Shown piece after piece: positions 52,832 to 64,000 of a DNA stretch of 64,000 nucleotides. The DNA is taken from the NCBI GenBank assembly GCA_016165875.1, contig JABBOT010000013.1, positions 8,416,909 through 8,480,908 of the forward strand. Reading direction: 5' to 3'. Below the pieces are notes generated by a model. It saw nothing but the letters and a program-made list of their open reading frames with translations, had not been told where the DNA came from and searched no databases. Position 1 is the stretch's first letter; each line of letters opens with the position of its first letter. The DNA is from Acanthopleura granulata. Taxonomy: Eukaryota; Mollusca; Polyplacophora; Chitonida; Chitonidae. Position numbers and translations under genes: made by a program.

Positions 52832-53343
52832 TCTCGTATCGATCCAACAGGCCCGGTCATATTCCTGTAAGTCTAGGTCTACTATGTGTGTATGAAAAGA
52901 CAAGGTCGGAAACAAAGTTTCATCGATTTTAGAAATAAGGCATGTCTGACCTAATTTTACAATCTTCTGTACTTCCTAGTGTACTGCGAGTCTCACACCG
53001 CCAATAGTTTGACCGAAATATCCACAATGTGCACATAATCCATCAACGCGTTAGTACGTCGATAAGTGCTTGATCTGGACACAGCGCCTTTGTTTTTTGA
53101 CTGTTCCATCCCATAATATCACTTACGTAGGCTCCCTATGAGCCCATAAGCCACACTTTAGGCGACGTGAGACTCACACGACGCCAGGAAGTACAGATGA
53201 GTTTAAAATTGGAGTGGAAATGCTTTATTTCTAAAATTGGTGAAACTTTGTTTACGACCTTGTCTTTTTACATGCATATAGCGCCTATAGTAGGCCTATA
53301 CGTGTACGGACTACGGCCGTGTCTGTTGGGTCGATACGAGGGC
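52832..53343. repeat. 0.5-kb foldback inverted repeat
   Basis: Arms of about 170-185 bp: 52832-53003 and 53157-53343. Matched pairs include 'ctctcgtatcgatccaacag' with 'ctgttgggtcgatacgaggg', 'agacaaggtcggaaacaaag' with 'ctttgtttacgaccttgtct', and 'gtacttcctagtg' with 'cgccaggaagtac'. The loop is about 150 bp. Arms are perhaps 80 per cent identical. It may be a foldback transposon or two opposed copies of one repeat. Confidence 0.8.
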
Positions 53344-54095
53344 CTGTGAAAACAGCCAAGAACATGTGAGTTCTTTACGTGCGAATATATTAACATTTGG
53401 GCCTATAGATCATCAGTGTTGTCAGTAACATAACATGGTGCCAGAGTAGTGAACGAACCTACTGCGCTGCCAACCCTGTTAGCATTCCCCGTCAGACGGG
53501 CAAGCAACTCACCAGACATTTGCCGATTGTAAACATCAACAACGGCGCGTTATAATCGTCATGGATACTTCAAGCCGCCCGAGGCGTTACTTAGGCATTT
53601 GGGGAGCTTTTCAGCTAGATATTCAAATCAACCAGACAGGCTGATTCAGTCAGGCTAAGGCAGTTAGGGGCATGAGTGCTGAAGACTCATGAAGGAGTGA
53701 AGTGCTAGTAACCGCTTCTGCCAGGTTTTTTTTGTTTTTGTTTTTTTTCTTTTTGTTCAATTATCGTTGATCCATTATATATCAAGAAACAATAGTTGAA
53801 CTTCTTTTCAGTTAAATGACATTGGATTGAACCGTTTAATGCAACGCTAGTCAGTGCTCATTTAGTTACCATTTTACAGCAACATGTAATGTATACACTA
53901 CACCTTTTCGGTTTGTAATGTTTAACTTTGGGTTAATTGAAGTGTTTCAAAGAAAAGGGAAGATGTACTGATATAGGCTTTATCGATGGGATTTACCCCC
54001 CTTCTCTCGGGGCCCTACAAACAGCCAAGAATATGTAAGTTGTTTACGTGTGAACATTTGGGCTACAGATCATTAGCCTTGTCAATAACATAATA
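53303..54095 (+). mobile_element. internally deleted LTR element
   Basis: Related termini at 53303-53435 (133 bp) and 53964-54095 (132 bp) share 'acagccaagaa', 'atgtgagttctttacgtg' and 'acatttggg', plus 'agatcat'. The left one ends TAACA directly before TGGTGCCAGAG, a primer-binding type. The right one is preceded by the purine run 'agaaaagggaaga'. Only about 530 bp lie between, with no coding sequence. The left terminus overlaps the foldback's right arm, so its first 40 bp are uncertain. Confidence 0.55.
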
Positions 54096-54240
54096 GTTGC
54101 CGCGCCACCTTATCGGGCAATCTCAAAGGTCGAGGTAGCTAGACAGCGAGATAGTGAGATAGCAAAGTAGCCAGAGATCCTTTATCGGCGTCCATACTTT
54201 AACAAGCCCTGTCAGACGCATGCACTCAAGTTCCCTTAAC

Positions 54241-54515
54241 ATCCGTCCACTTCCCCTTCCCTTCCTACTCTGTATCGCTGAGACCCATCCAGAAACAAGT
54301 TTCCACGATGGCTCTTAGCATCGGGGAATACAATTTGTGTTTCTCCAGCGTTTTGATGTGAAACAACCTCCAGCCATTCCGCTCACAGATGTCCTTGGCC
54401 TCATGCGAGCTCTTGGTACTTTCCCGAAACCCAATGTAGCACGTGCCGTCGTTTATTCCCTGAGTCCAGCTATTACTGCTGGGAGACGGTCATTCCGACC
54501 ACTGTGCACTGGACA
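54241..54515 (-). pseudogene. C-type lectin domain exon, dead copy 2
   Basis: On the minus strand, acceptor cctctcag at 54516 opens a frame with 'GTCYIGFRESTKSSHEAKDI', 'CERNGWRLFHIKTLEKHK' and 'ETCFWMGLSD', the same lectin exon as 15564-15839. In-frame TGA and TAG codons are present, at other places than in copy 1. The donor position reads gttaag. The two copies were therefore inactivated independently, or one was copied before the other decayed. Confidence 0.8.
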
Positions 54516-54670
54516 CTGAGAGGAAGAGTATGGTAATAATTACATTATTGCTTCCGGTAAAACAGAAGCCCGTTTCATCACTTCAGTCATTTGTTCAGAA
54601 CCAGTCGAGTATGAAAAGAGAGCAGCAATGCAGTGAAGTATCGCTGCAAACAACGGTGCCCACAAAGATA

Positions 54671-54945
54671 ATAGTGCACAAACAGATAGTAATTTGCACG
54701 AAGATGGTGTTGTACACACAGATGGTAATGTGCACGATGATGGTGGTGTACACACATATGGTAATGTGGACGATGATGGTAGTGTACACACAGATGGTAA
54801 TGTGGACGATGATGGTGGTGTTCACATAGATAGTAACGTGGACCATGATGGTTATGTGTACACAGATGGTAATGTGAACAATGATGGTGGTGTACACACA
54901 AATGGTAATGTGCACGATGATGGTAGTGTACACAAAGACATGTGT
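54671..54945. repeat. 36-bp minisatellite
   Basis: About seven units of 36 bp built from 'gatggtaatgtg', 'acgatgatgg' and 'gtgtacacaca'. Because 36 is a multiple of three, open frames on both strands run through it (plus: DGNVDDDGGVHT-like units; minus: His/Tyr- or Thr/Ile-rich). These are repeat artefacts. Confidence 0.9.
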
Positions 54946-55573
54946 CTATGAGGAATACATACTTGATGGTTGAATTGCTATACATGTATTGTGTTTCTCT
55001 GATGAAAGCACATTTCCCGTATCGAATAGTACTACATCTCCGCCTAAACTGAGCCACATTCTGGCGACGTCACACAGACAATGTCGCGAATTGAACAAGA
55101 CGGCGACTAACTTACATTTCTTCGAAAGAATTCATTTCCAGGGTGTACAAAAGTACTGAAACTATTCCGTAGCTATAATGTGGACAGAGAGTTTAGTAAG
55201 TGATCACCCTGACGTTATGAATCATTTCGTGCTGCGGTTTTGAGTTTTAGAGTTATCTAACATGGTGTCACAACATTTTCCCGCCCCAATGTGCCGTCAC
55301 CTGCTAAAGGAGTCAAATTCCCAAAGCATCACAATCTCATAAGTATTAGTTCGCGATCTGGAATGTCACAGATGAGAAATTTGGAGCCATTCGTGCTAAA
55401 GTACGCGGTTATTGCAATTCAGTCGAGAAGAAGCAAATCTACGAGTGGAACTCACAAGATTGACTCACAAGGTATAATTTTATATTTTACATATTTTCTT
55501 GGTTCTTTTGTTGTTTGTGTTATTCGTCGTTTTTGGAACCTGGTCTTGCAATTATTGACCCGGAACGCCTATT
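54946..55573. other. no gene recognised
   Basis: A 96-codon frame from 55291 includes a basic stretch and a GT-like site near 55470, but it has no recognisable domain and no acceptor that I trust. Confidence 0.35.
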
Positions 55574-55997
55574 TTGGTTGACGACTGGCATACGAATGTC
55601 GGTTTCGACGCTTAGGTTCTTTTTAATTTAGAGTTCCCAGATAACTCGAGTACAAGTTTGTGGTCTCAGAAGTGGGGTAAATTAACGTCCGTTTCGGAAC
55701 CTGGTAGAGGTCGCATACAGAATTTTACTACTAGTGCGGAGACAGTGGTGGACAATGGAAGAGGGCGGCTGATGATCGTGTGGCACTGCTAGAGAATGTC
55801 GTATTAAAGGGTGGAAACCTGCCCTGTTGCCTTATCAAACTGCGGTATCAGTACAACCTGTGCCAATTATAAATGTGCGAATGTCTCATATGGAGAAAAT
55901 TCGGCCAGCCTATCTAATCGTTAAATTTGTGTCTAGTTTCGGTCGTGAAAATCCTGAATGTAAGTGTCGAAACCGACAGTCGTATGGAAGCCGTCTC
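55574..55997. repeat. element with inverted 'gtcggtttcgac' ends
   Basis: 'gcatacgaatgtcggtttcg' at about 55583-55602 is inverted at about 55967-55990 ('tgtcgaaaccgacagtcgta'). The direct-orientation motif also occurs at 17850. It may be a MITE or the conserved terminus of a retroelement. Confidence 0.45.
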
Positions 55998-58217
55998 CAA
56001 AGTGGGTGGTCTGGGTCAGTATTCGCAAGACCAGTTTCCAACACAACATTTACCACAAGAGATCTGAGAAATTATATAAAGTATAAATGGATTGTTCTAG
56101 GCGTAGACGGATATGAATAAAGTTTCAATTCTTGACACATATTTACTAACAAGAGGGATGTATCCATCGTAAAATTTAACAAATCTAGAGTGAATGAACA
56201 TTCTTTACACACTAGTTTGTTGTAGTAATAACTTGTGATGTTGATTGAAAACAAATATTATAAGTTATACATTGCGTGGATATACGGCTTGATATTTCGT
56301 CGAGCCCGAAGGGCGAGTGGAAATATCGATCTTTGAGACGAAATACCCACGCAGCACGCTGGTATAACGAATTTATCACAGTGAAGATCTTTTCGGACGA
56401 CTTTTGTTGAATCAATGCTGGCACTTTGGCCAAAACAAGCCAGGTTTTCACAAACGCTTTGCCACCGACAGAGCGACCGAGACTCGGATCACGGCTCACA
56501 CCATGAGAAAAGCATAGTTCAGATCGGGGTAATGATTCCCCAGACAAAAAAAATACTTGCCTTAAGTCGACTGCTAGGTAGTCATTTTCGATTCGATTTG
56601 CAAGGTTTTAATTGTCTCAAACAGATTCTTCAAGAAACTTTTCTACATGTTGTTGTTAACTGCTGAATCATTTGAACTATTTGGAAAATAAAGGCAAGAA
56701 AAGTTACTGATTCGTAAATTGCTAACAAGCGTTGCTATCGGCCGGGGCCAGAATCCCTGACCCCGTATGATACAGAAAAAGCATGAAATGCACGAGACTG
56801 TATCGCTTGTCTGTGTTGCGAATACGGTAGCCTAATATGAAATAGGCAAAGCCTCGATGCAAACGAAGTGCATTACCTTGATTACATATGTCAGAAATCT
56901 GATATTTTGTGCATGACTGTATCTTTGTTCCAACACTGATTAAATACTTTCTTATATCGGTTCTTTGTAATTTTTCGTAAAAGTGTTGTAGGATAAAGCA
57001 TACAGAAAGTAATACATTTGCTACCTATCCTGACTCAGAATGCGATTAAAGCAAGTCTCCAGATGGCTATATAGGGCCGTGATTACGTACACGTTATTAC
57101 AGCCTTACAGAGCTCGTCTCCAAGGGACCCTCCAAACATTTTTGTCAATTTTTGATGGTACCCAGTTTTGTCTAATTTTTGGGACATCAGCTAGGCTCTT
57201 TTTAGCTAATACTGGAGTACATTTGTCAAGCTATTGATGAACTTTAAGGGGATGCATATGTGACATTCGGCAGAAAATTTACAAATGGGCACATTACTCT
57301 ATGTTCGTATTTTACACAGCACAACTACCAATCTATCAAAATAATAAGAATAGACAGAATATATCAAATTTATATAAGTCAAGTAAATTGTTTGTAATAC
57401 TGTATTATTATCTTGTAGAACAATTACATTGTCTGGGACAGACAGGACGTTTGCAATTTTCCACTTAACATCCCAAAGAAAGAAACAAAGTCTTGCATAT
57501 CTTCTATGGTACACTTAGGCTGCCCACATTTGTGGGAATATCTGACAATAAGTGAATCAGATGAATCGTTTAAAGATTATTGTTTATGTCAGTTACTTGT
57601 CTTGAGCTGTTCAGTGGTGTAAACAATATTTTTCAAATATACATGTACCGTGTCCGAGATGCAAACATGAAGATTATTGTAGCTGATAATTTATACATCT
57701 ATGAAAAATGTTCTGCATGCTTTTCCCCAGGTCGCATATGTCATTGTCACAGGACATAATTCGTTTAATCTCAGTTACTAACAATGCTATATATATTGTG
57801 TATATTTGCATGGTGTTTGGTAAGGATTATTTTTAGCCTTTCCGTTGTTATGCTATGTTTAGTATAGCTAAAGGTATGGTCGAATACAAATTTGCAAATA
57901 TTGGTCATCCGGAGAGCGTAGGTTGATTCTCATGGGTAATGTGTACAGAAATGCACACAATACGAGTGGTCTTCAACAAACATTATACTGTTTTGACCAT
58001 TTTAATATTGTCACCCCACCTCCTTTGTCCAAGAAATTGCAACCACTCAGCCATGACACACTCCCAGCCAATTTAATGGTTTGATGACAAAGGTTCATAA
58101 CAAACGTGTATACCAGTGGGAGACTTTTCGTCTGAAGAATACTACAGCAGGAGAGAATTAATTATCAAACAAATCAGTTTTCGGGGTTATTCTAATCTGG
58201 GCTAAATTTTAATTACC
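55998..58217. other. no gene recognised
   Basis: AT-rich sequence, no supported exon. A small palindromic patch 'gccggggccagaatccctgaccccg' region is at about 56740-56765. Confidence 0.4.
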
Positions 58218-59430
58218 AAGATGCATCTGATTAGGAAACTAAGATCATATCTCTCTGACATTTTATTCTCAAACATGTTACTATTTCTTATATTTATTAG
58301 GACTTTATTAGGAATTGTTTGATGAAATATAACCGAAAGGCCTACAGCCGGCAACTCTGATTTCTCTTTACATTCATGTGTTACATTCGGAGTTACAATA
58401 TTTTTCTCATCATACATTTCTTTCTTCTATAAATACAATAAAGAAAACACATTTTCCTTCGGGAGAGATCACACAGCGATAAATTAAAGTAGTATATACT
58501 CGTATAAACAAGTTCCAAAGTTTTAGAATTTTCTTCAGGTGAACATCATAATAGCTGTCATTTTTGTAAATTTAAAATTTTCATTTACCCAACCAATGAT
58601 CCAGCATTATTTTTGATTATCTTTAATGTTAGACAAATTTCTTCAAAATTAAATCAACATAGTATTTCAGTTCTATGTGCATAGTATTTAGCTCTGTGCA
58701 AAGAAAACTCGAAACATTTGTCTTCTTTGACCTTACACTTGAAAACATTTAACTTTTATGGTATGCAATATTGAAATATCAATGATTTTCCTCAATTTTG
58801 AACTTTTTAATTTCTAATTAATTTAAATTACTCAGATTGTGTGGACTTTTCAGGATGCTTCTGATCAGGAAACCAATATCGTATCTGACTGACATTTTTA
58901 TTCTCAAATATCGTGCTATTTCTCAAAATTATTAGAACTCGGGGAAAGTGTTTGATGGAAAATAACTGATAGGCCTACAGCCGGAAATTCTAATTTCTCT
59001 TGCATAACTGTGTTTATAATTGTTTCCATTCGTAGCTAAAATATTTTTCTCAAAGTACGTTTGCTTTTTCTTTAAATCATAGAAAGATAAATTAAAGTAG
59101 CATATACTCATAAAAAAGTCCAAAGTTATGGGTTACCGGTTTTGTACATCCTAACATCATAATAGCTGTGGTTATTGTGAATTCTCCCCCCACCCCAAAT
59201 TCTGAAATAAGAAAATGTCAAATATTATTCATTTACCCTTCGACTAATCCAGCGTGAATTATTGTTTTTTTTTTATACTAGACAAATTTCATTAAAGTGA
59301 AATCAACACAGTACTTCTGATCTATGCATGGTATTATGTGGTCTATGCAGAGAAAACTCCAAACATTTAACCTTTCTGGTATGCATTATTAAAATGTCAG
59401 TTATATTTCTCAACTTTAAACTTTTTGACT
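58218..59430. repeat. old tandem duplication, about 0.63 kb unit
   Basis: Units at about 58218-58813 and 58852-59430 share, in order, 'aggcctacagccgg', 'gataaattaaagtag', 'catcataatagctgt', 'tagacaaattt', 'agagaaaactc'-like and 'aacatttaa' blocks. Identity is roughly 75-80 per cent. AT-rich, non-coding. Confidence 0.75.
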
Positions 59431-60597
59431 TGGCACCTTCTTCTGCTGCTCAGATGTTAGATCTCCGATTCAAATAGCAGCATACCCAATGCATTTGTTC
59501 AAGGCTTGTAGATAACAGTCCTACTGTTTTTGAATTCGGGTGACTCTTGACTGGCAGGTAAACTGATGTCTTTCTCATTTACTTAATTGATTTAGTGTGT
59601 GCATCCAAAATGTGGGCCGTTATATCTTCTACATTACGAAATGAAAATTTTGATGTATGATATTTCTGCGTTGACACAGAAACAAGTCGCGTAGGGACGG
59701 GTTCATATTTGTTGCCAAACTGACCAAACAATATCTAATTAAATCAATTACGCAACCTGTTCATACATAACATGCATCACGAGTGAAAAAACGATTCACC
59801 CCTCCCATTACACACATGAAGCAAGTCAAACTGTCATGAATTTGTTGGCAACTGTTCAAAACCTATTTTAATACCGTAGCCTAGCGATGTGGCCCGCAGA
59901 TCGAGGCGCGTTCAGGTAACAGAATGGCTGAGGATTTTGTTTGCGTTGTGTGATTGGCTGGGAAGGGAACCTGATAGTTTGTGGTGATACGAGACTACAT
60001 ACCCAACTGCCAGTGCATAATGGTGGTGAGAGGGAACATCTAGAGATTAACGAACGCATTTGATTTAAAACTTTGGGAGAATCTTTCCGCGCACATGTAC
60101 CACCGAGCTGTAGCTCCGCGGTGGGATACTTTTTGAAGCAAAGAATATTTTCTTGGAAAGTTTTCAAAGCTCACAGAGGCAAAACGCATTCTGAACTCTT
60201 CGGGGGCTTCTGGTCGGCTGTCACCCCAACAATGACGGTACAGTGTCGCGGTATAGCTTCTTGACTCCGCAATAAAGCCAGCCAAACAGGTCAAGCGGAT
60301 GTCCCACTCATTGGTTACAAATGTCCAATGTTTCGGTGACATCATGACGTCACAAAAGCTTTCACTGATGAATGGAAATTTTGACACCTAAGTAGCTCTT
60401 TAAACCGGAGCGCTGGGATAACGTGGCAGTCTTCATTACGAAGCACATAGGCCAATGGTCGAGGTCACTTAACTATGTTCAGCTTATTAAATTTGTCTGC
60501 TGCAAGGGCGCTGTCGTGGTATTCCTGAAATAATGTTACAGGCGGCATTAATTTTTCAGCTGTATCCGTGTAAGTATGTGTACATACATGTTATGTA
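59431..60597. other. no gene recognised
   Basis: Two overlapping minus-strand frames (99 and 115 codons, 59868-60387) are not recognised and are in different frames. A small direct repeat 'gctgtagctccgcggtggga' neighbourhood at 60108-60130 has no tRNA fold. Confidence 0.35.
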
Positions 60598-60790
60598 TGT
60601 ATGCTGGGGTTTTACGTCCTACTCAAAATGTTTCAGTCATATGGTCACCAGGAACCATATAATATATATATATATATAATTTAATGTATATATATATACG
60701 TATACCGTGCCTTCTTGTGGCAGGACGATTGATTGAGTGCTTGGAGTTTAACGCCGTACTTAGCAATGTTTCAGTCACACGACGACGAGG
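60598..60790 (+). repeat. two SINE-like tail blocks and a TA microsatellite
   Basis: 'ggggttttacgtcctactca' with 'tttcagtcatatgg' (60604-60643) and 'ggagtttaacgccgtactta' with 'tttcagtcacacgacgacg' (60741-60787) are two copies of one motif, separated by (TA)n at 60660-60702. The motif resembles the 3' part of family A/C repeats. Confidence 0.55.
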
Positions 60791-61025
60791 AGTCTTTCTG
60801 GTGTGTGCATATAGTGTGCCTTCTGGTAGAGCGAGTCCATGACACCATGCCGACCAGTCCTGTTTCCTTTGAATGTAGGCGAAGCAAACAAATAAATTTA
60901 CCGACCTTCGCTTTTCCCAGTAAGAAACATGAAACTATAACATAAAACTGATCCATTACCCGATCTGCAAATTTAGCAAACCAAGGGAGAAAGAAAATAT
61001 TATAATTGTGTTGAATATACATAAA

Positions 61026-61395
61026 TATAAAATAAAATATAAAAGATTACAGAACAGAGAATAAAACGAGAGAAGCGATGACATTGTGACATTTGGCAAA
61101 TGGTCACACGTCACAGGTGAATTCAACTTAGTCTACCTTAGCACCATGGCTTAAGCAGAATTAGGTAAAAAAAAATAATTCAAGTCATGCTATATGACGA
61201 CACTGGACTGGAATTACTCGAAGTGCTGCTCTGTCATCACATGTACCATGTGTATACACAATAACATGGAAATAATGCAAAGGGACCAGGCCTCAGGGAT
61301 GCTTAGTCCACCAGCCGAATCCCGGTTTATGCTGGAATACAAAATAAAAGGCTACAGCGCAGAGAGTAAAACCACAACAGCGTTTAAGGGCTAAA
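61026..61395 (+). repeat. R380 repeat with start of a second unit
   Basis: Starts 'ataaaatataaaagattaca' and carries 'accatggcttaagcagaatt' and 'aacatggaaataatgcaaag'. It re-enters the unit start at about 61343 ('ataaaaggctacagcgcaga'), so here too the unit is followed by a second partial unit. Confidence 0.8.
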
Positions 61396-62310
61396 CCATC
61401 ATAGAGTACACTACAACCTGATCGGTTTAAAAGAGGTCTGATTATTGGTAGTGCAATTGCAGGATCATAAAGTATACGATGGTCTTAAAACGGCAGTTTT
61501 GTTTAAAACTCACGTCCATGTGGTCATGTCTTGGATTCGGATGCTTAAGTGAATTATGGGAACGTTTGGGCTAACTTAAACACTGGGTTTTCATAAACTA
61601 CTGCATGTGGAAACAAGCATTCTAGAGGCATTAAATTGTGAAAGCAAGACACGCTTCTTTGGGGTGATAGAATAGCTGGGTTAAATCTATACCAGAAAAA
61701 GACATATTTTTCTCAAACTTGAGATCCAAACTTGGTTTCACCTAGAAAGTTACTAACTATGTATTAAAGTGAATGACAGTGCATGTTCTACGTTAAGTGT
61801 GCCACAAAGGTTGCACAACATGATGTTCATGTCGGTAAAGTATTTTTTCCACCAACTGCTACGACATCGGAAAATGACATTTAACTGTGCTCCATCGACT
61901 TGCATGCAACGCTGCCATTCTGCCTAGGCTGTGACGTAATTGTTCCAAGTGCGGAACAATGTTGTCAGCCAAGACCGTAGTAAGCTGCTGGGTTGTGTTT
62001 GTAACTTAAGTATGCATGTAAATTTATAACATGAAATGATTACTACCGCCACAACACAATGGCCTGAAAATACTTTGCAGTGTTGTTCGCCCATGTACTT
62101 GTTATAACTAAAACATATAGCATTAAAACAGTATCCTTTCGCTAAGTTATTACATGTTACATTGACAGACGACTCAGAACCTTTACGTCACAGCTTATAA
62201 ACAACTGATGTGTCCTAGCTCTCTGACTGGTCAAACCCTCACGAGCTTAAAAGCGTGAGCTTCAGATCTACAGTCGGTAACACAATGTTGCACGCTTAAA
62301 ACGAAGATGG
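61396..62310. other. no gene recognised
   Basis: No supported exon or repeat. Confidence 0.4.
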
Positions 62311-62537
62311 AGGCCTCCGTGGCGCAGTGCAATGATCCTGAAGTCTCCCACCAATGCACCAATAGTTGTGAGTATCATGCTGCTTTCCTCTCCGGAAGGT
62401 GTACCAGCAACCTGCGGCTGGTAATGGGTTTCCCCCCGCTCTGCCCGGTTTCCTCCCGCCGTAATCCTGGCCGCCTTCGTATAAGTTAAATGTTCCTGAG
62501 CACGGCGTAAAGCACCAATCAAATAAATAAATAAATC
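62311..62537 (+). mobile_element. family A SINE with small deletions
   Basis: The head 'ggcctccgtggcgcag' lacks part of the A box region. The body 'ggaaggtgtaccagcaacct' to 'taatcctggccgccttcgta' and the tail '(aaat)n' are clear. Confidence 0.88.
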
Positions 62538-63162
62538 AAACGAAGATAATTTAGGGACGAATTCATACAATTTCAAACAGTTTCTTACATTCAAGAGAGA
62601 GAATTTTATAATCTATTAATGAACAGTATCTCAGTCATGAGTTGTCTTTTACTTAAGTTTCAATTTACAGTATGCTAAACATCCTTATGCATCTGGAAAA
62701 TCAGGTAAACTGCCAAAGTTCGAAACAGGACCACAGTCTTGGAAATGGTTGAAACAGCTCGAAATTTTGTCGGTATCATGTAGGTATTTGACAATTTAAA
62801 AGAATTAAACACTGACAAAATATGTGAATTTATTTTCACAAAATTTACAAAAGTGTGTGGCTTGATGGGGAGAGATTGTTGATTGGCAGTTCTCAGAAAT
62901 ATTCAGTTCGCTGAGACTGAAAAGGATCATTTGGGGTTCATTCGTGGGTTAGGCTATATGAAAAGTATAATAATGGATGTAGCATCTGTGTATTTCACCG
63001 CCCCACCCCCTCACTATTAATAATAGTAAGACATAGCCAGGTGATAATATGAAATTCCAGCAGGTTTACTGACCCAATCTTAATTTATGATAGACTTTAC
63101 CTTGCATTTACTTTCTTAAAGTATCCAATTTTTAAACCATGATAAATATTCAAATCTCGCAA
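62538..63162. other. no gene recognised
   Basis: No supported exon. Confidence 0.4.
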
Positions 63163-63360
63163 TGACCCAGAAGCCTCTCATCAATGTGAATGCTGTGAGT
63201 TCGCGACCAGCTCTGGCCAACGTAGGACTACTTGCTCTCCGGTCAGAAGCAGTATAGTTTGCCTGTAACCTCTGGACTATGTCCCGTTTCTTTCCACAAT
63301 TATTTAATCCTCTGAAAGTGAAATATTCCTGAATACGATGTATAATACCTTTCAAACAAC
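63163..63360 (+). mobile_element. family A SINE, diverged
   Basis: 'acccagaagcctctcatcaa', the B-box area 'gtgagttcgcgaccag', 'gtcccgtttctttccacaat' and 'gtgaaatattcctgaatacg' follow the family A order at about 70 per cent identity. Confidence 0.7.
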
Positions 63361-64000
63361 AAATATTCTTTTTCAACATAGTTTCTTAACAAACTGTAAT
63401 ACCTTTAATTCAGTCCAACGGTTTTCATTTTAAATATTCATTTTCTACTTCATTTTACTTAAGGGTAAAAAAAAAGGCACTTTTTTATTTTGACCTTTTG
63501 ACCTTTATATCAACTTTTTGTCCTATTCATGTCCTGCGTTCATGTTACATTTTAAAACTATCATCAAAATGATTATGTTTATCCGAAAGAAAAAAAGCAG
63601 CAGTAGACCTGTACTTTACTTGCCTCAACCATGAACACTCCAGGTTATCCTCTCTATATGCCATTCAAACAGAAATTTCTTGTCTTGCTTTCTTTCTAGC
63701 TAAATAAATTCTACGTCTAAATTTTTCTTATCACTGAAAATCTTTACCACTCTGTGCTTTGTCAACCTTATAATATTGTAAATGATACACTACTGACGCA
63801 CCAGCAGGAGAAAGGTGATGACCACAAACTGCGCCATCTGTGATGTAACTTCCACATAGCTTAACTTTGTTTTAATCATTGCCGTCTCTTAACTGGGTGA
63901 TTTTTACACTGCTTGCTGCCAAGTCTAATGAATAGAAGGTAAAACACGACCCCAGTGCGATATATAATGACTCATTTTATCGTTAGGACCAAAGTAACGT
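63361..64000. other. no gene recognised
   Basis: AT-rich sequence to the window end, with no supported exon. Confidence 0.4.

Noticed and set aside
54587..55057. 156-codon minus-strand frame rich in His and Tyr
   Set aside because: Product of the 36-bp minisatellite; three frames on two strands are open for the same reason.
59868..60387. Two overlapping minus-strand frames of 99 and 115 codons
   Set aside because: No recognisable domain, different frames, no splice or promoter context.
1..64000. Prokaryotic-type systems (CRISPR arrays, toxin-antitoxin pairs, operons)
   Set aside because: The window is eukaryotic; the tandem arrays are minisatellites without conserved-repeat and unique-spacer structure.

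Overview
The window is animal DNA, most likely from a mollusc. The evidence is intron-split exons with GT-AG borders, an intron-rich mosaic receptor gene, BEL/Pao and Ty3/gypsy retrotransposons, and about two dozen copies of one tRNA-derived SINE. That SINE ends in a 'gtacggcgtaaaacaccaatc' plus AAATA-type tail that I associate with molluscan genomes. No bacterial-style operon, CRISPR array, rRNA or complete tRNA gene was seen.

Layout. 1-18 kb is intergenic sequence full of repeats: SINE copies in both orientations, a split SINE carrying a small inverted-repeat insertion, a decayed Ty3/gypsy element with short LTRs (9056-13159), and a dead C-type-lectin exon on the minus strand (15564-15839). 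18282-26009 is a full-length BEL/Pao element with two 571-bp LTRs and a perfect 5-bp target duplication. Its LTRs differ at about eight sites, so it is young, but its reading frames are broken. About 0.9 kb downstream a TATA box and a signal-peptide exon open the one recognisable host gene.

The host gene (27142-45697, plus strand) has 12 exons that I could chain in one consistent phase. They encode a predicted type I membrane protein of 544 residues if the TAA at 45695 is used: signal peptide, three 8-cysteine EGF modules, a half EGF module, a fucolectin-type (FTP, F5/8-like) domain on two exons, four more 8-cysteine EGF modules, and a transmembrane helix. All seven full EGF exons are exactly 138 bp and phase 1-1, and the last ones arose by tandem segmental duplication of about 1.9 kb. 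The family resemblance (MEGF10/SCARF/CED-1-type EGF repeats plus a lectin-like domain) suggests a phagocytic or recognition receptor, or the ectodomain of a molluscan receptor such as a receptor tyrosine phosphatase. Whether the gene ends at the TAA or splices on at 45694 cannot be decided from sequence alone.

45.7-64 kb holds no further gene that I can support. It contains a degenerate gypsy gag-protease remnant (about 46759-47850), a 314-bp inverted-terminal-repeat element, a 0.5-kb foldback, an internally deleted LTR element, a second dead C-type-lectin exon, a 36-bp minisatellite, an old 0.63-kb tandem duplication and further SINEs. A dispersed repeat of roughly 380 bp, once in tandem, recurs at five places. 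Coordinates of repeats without sharp borders are approximate to about 10-20 bases.
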